From NCBI GenBank assembly GCA_037178675.1, contig JAYMGJ010000298.1:1-64000 (forward strand): a DNA stretch of 64,000 nt, written 5' to 3'. A program made the position numbers and the translations under genes. Shown piece by piece: positions 44,401-54,340 of this stretch. Within the stretch, counting starts at the first letter, position 1. Each line of letters starts with the position of its first letter. A model generated the notes under the pieces. That model was not told the origin of the DNA. It was given only the letters and a program-made list of their open reading frames with translations, and did not search any database. Origin of the DNA: Scleroderma bovista (taxonomy: Eukaryota > Basidiomycota > Agaricomycetes > Boletales > Sclerodermataceae).

Positions 44401-46020
44401 AGAGAGTGAGTAATTTTATGATAGGCCCAGTTGGGTCCCTTCTCACTGTCTTCACTCCCACTTTGGTGCTATTGGTACAACAGAGAGTGAGTGATTTCAT
44501 GACAGATATAGCTGGATCCCTTCTCACTGTGCTCACTCCCATTCTGGTCCTGTTGACTCAACAGTTTGTGAGTGATTTCATGCCAGGTACAGCTGGATGT
44601 CTTCTCACTGTCCTCACTCTCATTACGGTCCTACTGGCTTGATAGGAAGTGGGTGATTTATGCCAGGCCCAGTTGGGTCCTTTCTCATTGCTCTCACTCT
44701 CACTTTGATCCTCTTGGCTTGATAGGCAGTGAGTGATTTCATGCCAAGTCCAATGGGATCCCCTCCCACTGACCTCACTCCTGGTCCTATTGGCTTGATA
44801 GGCAGTGAGATATTTCATCTCATGTCCAGCTTGGATCCCTTCTCACTGTCCTCACTCCTACTCTGGTCCTGTTGGCCTGACAGTTTGTGAGTGATTCTGG
44901 CCAGGTACAGCTACTAGGTCCCTTCTCACTGTGGCCTTGTTGGCTTGACAGGATGTGAGTGATTTCATGCCAGGTCTAGTTGATGCCATTCTCACTGTTC
45001 TCACTTCCACTTTGGTCCTGTGGGCTTGACAGGAAGTGAGTGATTTCATGTCAGGTTGAGGTGGCCTTCTCACTGTCCTCACTTCCACTCTGGTCCTATT
45101 GGCTTGGCAGTTTGTGGGTGGTTTTATGCCAGGTCCAGCTAGGTCTCCTCTCACTGTTCTGATTCCCACTCTGGTCTTGTTGGCTTGATAGACAGTGAGT
45201 AATTTTATGCTAATTCTAGCTGTGTCTTTTCATTGCACCTTTTCCCACTCTGGTCCTATTGGCTTTCCAGAATGTGTGTAATATTCATTCCAGATCTGAT
45301 ATAATTCTAATTACATTTGCATGCCATACTCCCATCTTTTTATTATTAGCAAGTAAGTTCATCAGTACAATTCTCTTCATACAAATATGGTGTGACCAAA
45401 CTTACAACAATGTCCTCAGGATGTCAGGATGTTCTTTTGTTCTGACACACACTTATTGACTTGTACCTTCCATATGTTTGCACACTTAGAATGTAAGCTA
45501 TTCAATTTGTCAGTTATTTATGTTCATTTGCTTATTCTTCTAGAACTTGGTATGTTATTTATATCTATTTCCTGGAACATGTCAATATGACTGTCCCTTA
45601 GATTGTGAGACATCACTTCTTTTATTAGAATTTAACTGATGTGTTCTGTGATCTAACAGAGAGACTCTGATCTTGATATTACATCTGATTCATTACCCTT
45701 AATGTGTCCTTTTTTCATGGTTTCCTCAATGCACAAGTCAATCGTGCATGGAGCTGGTGAGGAAGATCACCATGTCATCTATACCCCCTAAACAATTCAA
45801 AGGATGTATCCTGGTTTTTGAATACTCCTACTTCCTTCTACAGAAAAATGGAGATGCAAGAAATACCCTTAATCTTGCTGTAAAGGAATACCAAAGCTCT
45901 GGGACCCAAGCTACTGTTTGCAATGCTCTTCAGCATGCCATCAAGGAACATGGTAACAACTGTGATATTTTAATGGAGGTCATCATTGATATCATTCTAA
46001 ATAACCATATGTGTAAGTGA
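41467..46020 (+). CDS. GTPase gene B with a one-codon microexon array
   Basis: Paralog of gene A in opposite orientation; role unknown. Ordinary exons: 41467-41521, 41579-41742, 41807-41839, 41897-42069, 42123-42205, 42265-42471, 42529-42667, 42716-42818 (319 codons, phase 0 at the end). G1 is GRSNAGKTT, G3 DSRG, G4 TKGD. The intron after 41839 has a GC donor (GCGAGC). Then 36 microexons (42875-45604; 35 of 3 nt, one of 6 nt) and two last exons, 45660-45756 and 45803-46020, ending RGC-type text GAGCILVFEYSYFLLQKNG...DIILNNHMCK and TGA. Total about 460 residues, no stop. The start at 41467 is chosen by homology; an upstream ATG at 41434 ends quickly. The N-terminal module repeats of gene A are absent. 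ATGT|GTAAGT at the end may be another donor. Confidence 0.82.
42875..45604 (+). repeat. Tandem array B: diverged introns with invariant 3-nt microexons
   Basis: Microexon starts and triplets: 42875 TAT, 42956 TGG, 43037 GTA, 43121 TTG, 43201 GAA, 43282 AGA, 43364 TTT, 43434 GAA, 43515 GAG, 43594 AGT, 43679 AGA, 43760 GAA, 43841 GAA, 43921 GCA, 44002 TGG, 44080 GAT, 44161 GAT, 44241 AAA, 44322 AGA, 44403 AGA, 44484 AGA, 44565 TTT, 44646 GAA, 44726 GCA, 44802 GCA, 44884 TTT, 44952 GAT, 45033 GAA, 45111 TTT, 45192 ACA, 45271 AAT, 45350 CAA, 45420 GAT (weak donor GTCAGG), 45490 AAT, 45544 AACTTG, 45602 ATT. Every triplet follows AG and precedes GT. Intron lengths range from 51 to 82 nt, many not multiples of 3. 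The last five introns no longer resemble the repeat yet keep the pattern. Confidence 0.9.
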
Positions 46021-46329
46021 TTCTCTTCAGGATTACATAGGGTGTCTAATGATGTTCATTAGCAAAGAAGTTTCTTTAACCATACTTGAAGGTTTTCTGT
46101 GTCCATATCAGTTGTTTTTCAGGAATTTGCTATGTTTTACATCATGTACCTATGCTGTGACATTCTCTTGTATGCATTGCTACTGTCACAACCAGTTCTC
46201 CTGGGTTGTATACTGGGGAACAGGTGGACAGAATCACTAGCATGAACAGGACTCATCTGAGCATTAGTGAAGGCTGTAGAGTTTAAAAGTTTGGTCTGGT
46301 CTTTTTCATCAGCAACTTGACAAAAGTTC
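46021..46329. other. 3' flank of GTPase gene B
   Basis: AT-rich, no coding content recognised. Could contain an additional terminal exon if the GTAAGT at 46013 is used as a donor. Confidence 0.35.
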
Positions 46330-47365
46330 TGAAGGTCTGAAAAAGTCTGATCATCTGAAAAAAACTGATATCAGAAAAATAATCTGATGTACTGAAAAAA
46401 ACTGGGGGTCTGCTGATCTGAACACCTGAACATCTGAGAGTCTGAAGATATCTGATATCAGAAGTTTTCAGAGATTTTCAGACATTCAGATCATCAGCCA
46501 GTCAGAACAGTAGATTCCCAGATATTCTCAGAATCTCAGACTATCAGATATCCAGAATAGCAGACTACCAGATACTATCAGAGTCTCAGATTATCAGAAG
46601 CTCAGAAAAACAGATCACCAGAATCTCTCAGAACTATCAGACTATCAGACACTTAGAACAGCAGATTACCAGAAAATCTCAGAACTCTCAGATGGTCAGA
46701 TCTCCAGAACAGCAGAATACCAGATACTCTCAGAATCTCAGTCTGTCAGACCTTCAGACCAGCAGACTATCAGATACTTTCAGAGTCTTATCAGATATTC
46801 TCAGAATCTCAGACTGTTAGGCCTCCAGACTACCAGATACTATCAGACTATCAGACATCCAGAAACTCAGAATAACAGATTACCAGAAATTCTCAGAACT
46901 ATTAGACTATCAGATATTCAGACCAACAGACTACCAGATATTATCAGATTATCAGATTATCAGAAACTCAGAACAGCAGGTTACCAGAAAATCCCAGAAC
47001 TCTCAGACCATCAGACATCTAGAATAGCAGACTATTAGATATTCTCCAAGTCTCAGTCTGTCAGATCTTCAGACCAACAGAATACCAGATACTCTCAGAG
47101 TCTCAGTCTGTCAGACCTTTAGACCAGCAGACTATCAGATACTTTCAGAGTCTTATCAGATATTCTCAGACTCTCAGACCTCCAGAGGAGCAGACTACCA
47201 GATACTCTCAGAGTCTTATCAGCTATTCTTAGCATCTCAGACTATCAGATCTCTAAATTAGAAATTTTCAGAACTATCAACTGTCAGACATTCAGACCAG
47301 CAGACTATCAGATATTCTCAGTCTCAGACCTCCAGAACAGCAGACCTCCAGATGCTCACAGACTA
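46330..47365. repeat. TCAGA-rich satellite, unit about 50 bp
   Basis: About 1 kb built from variants of CAGACTACCAGATACTCTCAG, AGTCTCAGACTATCAGA and CTCCAGAACAG, with an inner rhythm of TCAGA about every 10 bases. Heavily diverged with stops in all frames. It starts with looser TCTGAAAAA-type units (46330-46450). Located just downstream of GTPase gene B; nothing similar lies downstream of gene A. Confidence 0.85.
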
Positions 47366-47970
47366 TTGATGCTCTTCATAAGATCTATCATAGGCTATTC
47401 AGATCCCTCTTGTGAATGTGGAGAAGCTCTGGTCTGAACACAAGACCTTTGAGAATGGACTAAACAAAATCACTGTCTGTACTATCCTTCTGGATGCACT
47501 GCCTATGAGTGTTCCCAAATCAGCAGCATCTGCAATTACCAAAGGAAATGTGTCAACCAACTCATCCTTTGTGACTCAGTGCTGATGAGAAACCTCCCAA
47601 GTTCAAAGAGCTGCAAGATTGTTGGTCTGGATATGGACTTATCTGCATTATGTACATTTGTTATGCTCATCAAGCTCACAATCTCAAAACATTCTGAGCT
47701 GTATAAGTTGCAAGAGCCCAGAAGGAGATGCACAGGTGCTCTTTGAGTACTATGTCATCCCCACATTCAATCCACTCCTGCTGGTATTGAGGACCTGTCA
47801 GCCAAGATTGTATTGGTGTCATCATCACTAGCCTACTATGCAAAGCTACAAAGGAATATAGATAGATAATACATTAGTAGTTACAATTACAATAGTACTG
47901 TATACTTAGAGATTATACTATGGACTTTTTCTGCTTTTTTGACTCTTCACAAATGAGTCTGACTTTTTTT
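47366..47970. other. No confident feature
   Basis: Short plus ORFs; the region might be degraded copia gag sequence, but I cannot support it. It ends in a T-run immediately before the copia LTR. Confidence 0.3.
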
Positions 47971-48291
47971 TGTTGGCGCGCAGCGACGTCGGACGAACGA
48001 GTTTGTTATAAACGAGTGACTCAGTCTCGATGGTAGAACAAAGACTTCAATTAGTTACCTATAAACGAGTGACTACAGTAACAAGTGAGCTAGGAACTAA
48101 TGCAGTAGAATATAATCTCACCTCAGTCTTGATGGTAGAATGAAGACTGAGGTGCGTCGTAACGGACGGACTTCTTATATAGGTATGGTTAGTTGATAAG
48201 CGTGTACGTAGGAACGGGAAGACATGGGAACAAGGTGAACATGTGTAGTATATGTGATTAGACTTGAAATGATCTAAGTATTAGTCCAACA
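47971..48291 (-). mobile_element. Ty1/copia 3' LTR (321 bp)
   Basis: Minus-strand start TGTTGGACTAATAC at 48291, end GCGCGCCAACA at 47971: a TGTTGG...CCAACA inverted terminus typical of copia. It is preceded on the minus strand by the purine-rich GACTTGAGGGGGAG (48292-48305), a polypurine tract. Contains two copies of a CTCAGTCTT/CGATGGTAGAA motif. Not homologous to the R3 repeat at 51775-52200. Confidence 0.85.
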
Positions 48292-48305
48292 CTCCCCCTC
48301 AAGTC
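48292..48305 (-). other. Polypurine tract of the copia element
   Basis: Minus-strand GACTTGAGGGGGAG directly abuts the LTR start TGTTGG, the expected plus-strand primer site for retrotransposon replication. Between it and the pol relic (48306-48576) lies untranslated sequence with repeated AGCTCAGAGGCAAACT motifs. Confidence 0.75.
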
Positions 48306-48576
48306 TAGAATAGTCCGAGCATTTCTACGAACCTAAGTAATTTTGGACGCAGTAAAGCTTTGGTGAGTATTGTCAGATGGCTCGTGCACAGGGAACTAGC
48401 TCAGAGGCAAACTCAGTGTCTGGTGTGGAACACTAGATATAACTAACCTAGCTCAGAGGCAAACTAAGTAAGTTAGTACTAAGTAAATGAAAGTGTGACT
48501 AGATGTCTTACCTCAGTGTCTGGTGTGGAACACTGAGGTGAAAAGAGTCCTCGAGCGGATGAAAAAACCTCTGTGC

Positions 48577-49232
48577 TTACATAAGGATACTCGTCGCACA
48601 AATAAGGAAACTAACAGTAAAGCCTAGAGAATGGTAGTGATGAAGTAGGTCTTTCAACAGTGAGCACGTCCATGACCATGGTGTCCATGGGGCAGTACGA
48701 AAGTAGAATGTGGTCATTCTTGACAGGGTGAAACTTATTGTTATGCATGAGTGTGATTGTGCCCTGGTTGTCACAATGTAACAGAGTGGGCATGGTGATG
48801 GGCGCGCAAATTTCAGCGACAAGATTTCGAAGCCATAAAATGTCCTTCAGCGTGTTAGTCATCACAACGTACTCGGCTTCCGTCGATGATAGCATGACAA
48901 TGGATTGTTTCTTCAATCCCCATGTGATCGGCATGCCTGCGAGTGATACGACATGGCTCAATATTGAATGCCGGTGATGTTGTGATCCCCAATCAGTGTT
49001 GACATAGGCAATAATGCCTTCGTCTGGATCGGTGAGGTTTAGCACATAATCGCACGTTCCTTTGAGGTAACGCACAACATGTTTTCCCACTTCCCAATGT
49101 GCACGACCGGGATTCTGCATAAATTGCAAGAGAGTCAAAGTGGGGAATGAGATGTTGGGACAGGTTGTGAGCACTGACCAAGTGACAGATCCGACAAGTT
49201 CTTTGTATGGGACGTTTTGCATGTCAGCGGTG
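48577..49232 (-). pseudogene. Ty1/copia RT C-terminus and RNase H
   Basis: A 210-residue minus frame with NVPYKELVGSVTWSVLTTCP, MQNPGRAHWEVGKHVVRYLKG, DPDEGIIAYVNTDWGSQ, SLAGMPITWGLKKQSIVMLS, STEAEYVVM and LLHCDNQGTITL. This is the copia RNase H order (GY-TDAD-W, SS-KKQ..V.LSS.EAEY, CDNQ). The TDAD aspartate region reads VNTDW. A deletion after HPVK removes the usual RTKHID.R.HF stretch. The frame starts at the border of the LTR-A insertion at 49233. Confidence 0.88.
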
Positions 49233-51570
49233 TCATGCACCAAACGTGTTTGGTACTGTGGACATGGAGAAAGTTAGCCAATGAAACTAATGTGAAGAAC
49301 GCACCCAAGATCTGTTGAAAGATTGTCCCGACTTGAGGGATACAGACAGCCCTCGCTATCCATATCACGCAAAGTCAAGACTATCCTTATGCGAAGAATG
49401 AATACAAGCTCATCATAGCCATCTATCGCACAAGAATGACTATCCTGGAGCAAGAGATGAATGCCATCGTCTGGCAGTCATCCCTCGCACAAGAACCGCC
49501 AAGAAGCAGAAGAATCCAAGGATTGATGATTATTTCAGTATGAGAGAGGAATGCAACCTACTGCAGTCCAGCTCCCATACCAGAACAACCAAAGAAGCAG
49601 AAGAAATGATAGAGAAACGAAGGAGAAAAGGAAGAATCATTTTTAGCGCCCAAATGTCAAATTTAGGCACCCAGTGCTGGCATTCCGATATTTTGAATAG
49701 CTCCGCCATTTTTGAAGCTATCAATCATGTGACTATACCATCATGGAGCCTAGACCGTGGTCTATCTGCCTGTCAAGTTCCGACGTAAATCTGTTTATTT
49801 CCCACAGAGATATTCCACCCGCAATCCAGACACCCGCTTCATCACTCACTATGGAGTCCGCATTTTCTCTGGAATGTTTCTCCGCTATTGCAGCAGACCT
49901 CAACTATGTCCTGCTCTTGGGACAGCCTCTCCCTGAGCTCCTGTGTACTGTCTGGTACATATCTTCCCAGCCTTCTCCCTCAGTCCCTCTCGTTCTCGGT
50001 CAGCACGTTCTCCTCGTCAGTCCTGCGTCGCGCATGTACTTTGGTCATCTCAAGTCTATCGTTAGACTTGAAAATTCATACCTGGTCGTCTCTGTGTCTC
50101 CTGAGTCCTCTGCATATGGTCCTTTCATCCCAGAGTCCTGTCACATCCATCTCCCTCTATCATTCATCTCACTTCCCTGGACATGTCGAATTCGCTACTT
50201 GTGATTCTCTTCCCTGCTATCCCGCAACAAACATGAATGAAACAGTGCTCTAGAACCCTTCTTAGGAGCCCTAATAGAGTACAGAACCTTCCCCTCACTA
50301 CTCAAGGGAAGACTGCACTTCAGGAGCACCAAATTTCGCGTTTTTGCTCTACAGAAGCTCAATCCAAGGGATTTGTGACACTCTGTGACCAGCTGTGACT
50401 CTACTTGTCATTCCAGGCCCCCTGACACTGCTCTTCTGGTCGGATCAATTCTTTTATTATCCCCCAGCCACTCCCATCAGTGGCACTGCTTCAGAAGCTC
50501 ATCTCCAGATCTAAAGTTCAATCAATCACAGGTTGTGCTTCCCTTCTGTCTGAGTCACACAGAGTCACTCTGGCTCACTCTGACTCACTCTGCTGCACAT
50601 TATTCATCCCCTCTTGGCATTACTAATCCCCATTACTCCCCTTACCAATCACTTACCAATCATCCTTCAAATCATGCTTATCATGCTGCTTATCAATTCA
50701 TGACTCATGCCCCTATGATTCATATGCATTATGTCATCGCAAATGCTCATTTAGCTTCGATCTACTCATCCCCTGCTTTCCCCCCCCTCTCTTTTGGGCC
50801 CCATGCAATGATTTTTCCATATTCTTGGTTATACACCCCTTTTTACCTATGTTTTTGCTCTTTCCCTTGGCTCAGCAGCTTGTTCAGGCTCTCCCCATCG
50901 ATGACTCAGCCTGATTACACTGCTTATCAATCGCTTACCAATTTCTTACCAATCTCTTACCAAGCACTTAGTCATTTGTGCTTACAGGGCCACAGCCCCT
51001 CCTGTATATAAACCAGCAGCCAAAGGCTGCAAGGAAGTGTCTGCTTCCCCCTCAATAAAGCGACCACATTCACTCTCCCTCACTGTCTATAAGCTCCCTC
51101 CTTGTCTTTGGACTTGTAGGTCACTCAGTGCTGGCCTAAAGCTCCTATATTGCTGTTTATCAGATATATCTTGTATCTGATCATTTCTCTAGGCTGAAGC
51201 GCAGTCTAGCATCTCTGTCCACTCCATCCCATCACTGTCCATCGCATTCTTGAAGCAGGAACTGTCCCCTTGCTTCCCTGTTGTCCCATCACTGCTATTA
51301 CCCCCCCATCATCAATCTATCATCGCTCTTCAATCCCAGGACTCTTCCTAACCACTGTGGTAGGCTGAAGAGGAGTCAATACCATCCCCAGTCACATATC
51401 ATCCCCATCAGAAGCCCTTCCCTTCCCTCCTGCATCCTGCCTGAAGGCGTGCAGCACATCCCCCTGAGGAGATTAAATACCAGAAACGCAAAGGAAGACC
51501 ACCACTCGCATATTGCTGTCATTTGGTGTTGGTTGTTGGTTGTTCTGACCTCTTCCCTCACTTAGGCACA
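49233..51570 (+). mobile_element. Diverged LTR-A copy 4 (solo LTR, about 2.3 kb)
   Basis: Starts TGTCATGCACCAAACGTGTT, ends CTTAGGCACA. CAGCGG flanks both sides (49227-49232, 51571-51576), so a target duplication of 4-6 bp is supported. The order of motifs matches LTR-A, including CATCTATCGCACAAGA near 49430 and the U3 ORF, but identity is much lower. It has its own TATATAAA at 51006-51013 and AATAAA at 51054-51059. Inserted into copia sequence in the opposite orientation. Confidence 0.8.
49850..50204 (+). CDS. Unknown U3 ORF in diverged LTR-A copy 4
   Basis: Starts MESAFSLECFSAIAADLNYV and stays open to 50204 (the frame also extends upstream to 49743). It aligns along its whole length with the ORFs of the other copies with conservative replacements (HLRSIVKLE against HLKSIVRLE, LPDTCHVHL against IPESCHIHL). 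The best evidence that this LTR ORF has been under protein-level constraint. Function unknown. Confidence 0.45.
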
Positions 51571-51700
51571 CAGCGGGTTGAGTTGTCGAATAGACATACC
51601 ATTGGCCTTGTGCCCGAAGGTAGGCCTGCATGGAGGTATGCCACTGGTGCCAATTTGAGCCAGTGAAAAGGGGAACCATTTTGTCGAGAGCGCTGGACAT
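51571..51700 (-). pseudogene. Ty1/copia gag N-terminal fragment, copy 2
   Basis: Minus ATG at 51700 opens SSALDKMVPLFTGSNWHQW, TSMQAYLRAQGQWYVYSTTQP and then meets the LTR-A copy 4. If that LTR and one duplication copy are removed, this frame runs straight into the RNase H relic at 49232 (..TTQPADMQNVPYKE..). Homologous to 19800-19970. Confidence 0.8.
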
Positions 51701-51774
51701 GGTGATGTTCTGTTGGGAGTCAACAGAGTCAGCAAGTGAATGCGACAACGGACAAGCAAGAAAAGAAGAAACAC

Positions 51775-52200
51775 CTGAGTGCTAGTGAAAGCACTTCTGT
51801 CAACAGCTAACTCATGACTAGGTCATGCCAGCGCAAGTCGTCGACAATGTTCGCCATGATTGACACAAGTCATCGACGAACTTTGCCTGTGGCAATACAG
51901 GTGCTCAACTAGGAGCTCACTGTCTGGCGCAAGTCGTCGACTGACTTCACCTTGTGGCTGTGCAGGGGCTCAGCTAGGAGCTCACTGTGGTCCACAGCGT
52001 CAAGCTAGTTAAAGCGACGCTCAGGGAGCTGGAGTGCTGTCTGGTGCATTGCTGCACACAGTGCGCTCACAGGGCTCATAACCTGTTGAAGCAATACCTA
52101 TATACATAGAGGAACTGCTACTCCAACTCACCTGTTGGGTGGAGTGCACAACCAGAGATGGTAGCGGTAGCTGGTTAAGAGCTGTTATATTATATAAGTG
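51775..52200 (-). repeat. Copia 5' LTR-like repeat R3, copy 2
   Basis: Homolog of 20045-20380, immediately upstream of the copia gag fragment. Ends on the gag side near CACTAGCACTCAGG. Not similar to the LTR at 47971-48291, so the two ends of this copia remnant come from different families. Confidence 0.55.
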
Positions 52201-53450
52201 ATGGACACTGTTTATATACAACAAATAGTGTGACATGTGACTGTGATGCGTGACGTGTGACATGTAACATCTACTCTAAAGAGGACTATTACTAATTCTA
52301 CACTAATATGGGTCGCAGTCTTGTGTGCACTTTGTCGATGGTTTACACCGGGTGCATGTGCGACTTCAACACTCACAAGGTGCCCTTGGAGTTTGCCTGT
52401 TGGGAGGTGTCCACCCTGGGCTGCTGAACAAAGCTGTCTGAGATTCATGTCAAATGAGGGATACAGATCCAATACATATACTTACATGTGTTTGGTGCTC
52501 CATCATCTATAAACCTCACATTTTGTGGCCTGCTCATGGTTGCTGGTGATGTATGAGTCAATAGAGGGCTTGTGGTTGACAGGCTGCAATCATTTATGTT
52601 CAGTCCCACAGCTTATATAATATATCTCCCACTACTAAGAAATGAAATGTTTAAAGGGTAAATAATGGTCAGAATCAACCATCTTATGTCATTAATGGAA
52701 TCTGGGGTGGAATTCGGGTACTGCATATCACTCTCAATGGATTCCAATTGTTCTATATTGTGGTAGGAATGAGATATGTATCAAAACAAAGCTTGCCAAC
52801 CCATTGTAGGTCTGCATCTGTGACTATTTGTTAATAAATACAAACAGTGAAACATGTTTAGCACACCCGCGGTCATGATTCCCTAAATGGATGTTGCGGG
52901 TACCATGTTCCCTGCCTTCCGATCTTCAATGTGTGCCACGGGCATTGTATCCAATAAATCTTAGTGTCAATAATGTTGCTTAGACTAGCTACCTGATCAC
53001 AAATTTTCAATCATTGTTGTCTCTATTCCATTTACTACTAATCTTGCACCTGTGATACCGGTAAATCTGACATACACTGGCTCTTCCCATGGTCAATTCA
53101 CTTGGACAATCCATGTGACTGTCCATTCCATTTATACCTCAGTGATTAAATTTACACATTGATGTGGGTGTCTGACTAACTATATGGAGCATTTAATCAT
53201 TACCAAATACAGCTTCTGTGGGTGTACAACACTGGGTGAACCTGGGTGATGTACCATGCATGCAGTTGAAAAACCACACAGAGATTATTAGCATGTGGTG
53301 TGGCATTGAGTGATGTATCAATGCTGTCAGATTCAGCCCACAGGTATGTGACACTCACTGACATAATCATAATAAATATTCAACATACCACACAGCTTCC
53401 ACACCACAAACTTGTTGTCCACTCCCACTCAGCTCATTTTCACTTCACTA
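52201..53450. other. AT-rich stretch without recognisable genes
   Basis: Only very short ORFs. No terminal repeats or RNA genes recognised. The right end is the 5' flank of the Cys-cluster gene. Confidence 0.4.
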
Positions 53451-54340
53451 TGTCTACCCAACAATCCAACACTCAGCTCGCATCCTCCTCCAACATTACT
53501 GAAGATTTTGGAGCCCCCATGATGCCTGGAGAAGTCATCGTGGATGCCACCAGCTTCATCACTGTGTAAGTCACAACAATTAAGAAAACCAAGGATACTG
53601 GATTATGGCTGGGCATCCATTGTGATGTCTGGGCCCAGCTGGTGAGTAATTAATTTAAATCATTGACTATATCTAACAATTGTCAGAACTGTGTTCAAGA
53701 GGTGGTGGGGAACCTACCCCGGGGTTTTAACATCCCCCCCATGCTCATGTCCCTTGACTGCAACCTCGAGGATCCATCAGAGGGAATCACCACGTGGCCA
53801 AAGTGGCCCTGACTCCTGCAGTGTCTGCAGAGGATGTCTCCGACCATCCCTGGTGCAACTGCAGTCAAGACTCCAATCACAGTGATGGTGTTCCCGAACC
53901 AAGTGATGAAGGTCAGGTGGACAGTGAGCAGGCAGCAGAGCAGAGGGTGGAGGAGGAGAGGGTGGATAAGGGGAAGCAATGGGCACATGAGGTGAGTAGC
54001 CATGACACTGGCCCATCTGAGGCAGTAGCTCCAGAGGAGGGGAGAGGTCGTCGTGGTGGACATGCACAGACTTGAGGATGTAGCCAGTCCCGTTGCCCTC
54101 ACAAGTGGGTCAAGTTGGCCCCCATTGTTGACAGCGATGACGAAGACACCACCAAGCCTATTTGTCATGGTGTCATGAAGACCTACAACCTTCACAATCC
54201 CCCTCCCAACTTCCCCATCCTTCCCACAATGGATCGATGTGACCACTGTGCCCGTCGCATGTTACCCTGTGCCAGGAAGGAGGACCGTGCATGCTTCCAC
54301 ATCAGCAAAACTACAGGCATCTTAAAATGTACTTAATCTG
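53451..54340 (+). pseudogene. Hypothetical gene with a Cys cluster, 3' end overlapped by the fold-back element
   Basis: ATG at 53451 opens STQQSNTQLASSSNITEDF and ITV before a GTAAGT. A middle exon has GLWLGIHCDVWAQL before GTGAGT, and after TTGTCAG the next reads NCVQEVVGNLPRGFNIPPML. Then, after an acidic region, come VKLAPIVDSDDEDTTKPICH and MDRCDHCARRMLPCARKED, RACFH. The C-x2-C-x6-C...C arrangement recalls Cys-cluster hypothetical proteins of Agaricomycetes. A TGA at 54073 and frame changes suggest decay. The last residues and stop (to 54336) are supplied by the terminal repeat of the fold-back element starting at 54300. Confidence 0.45.
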
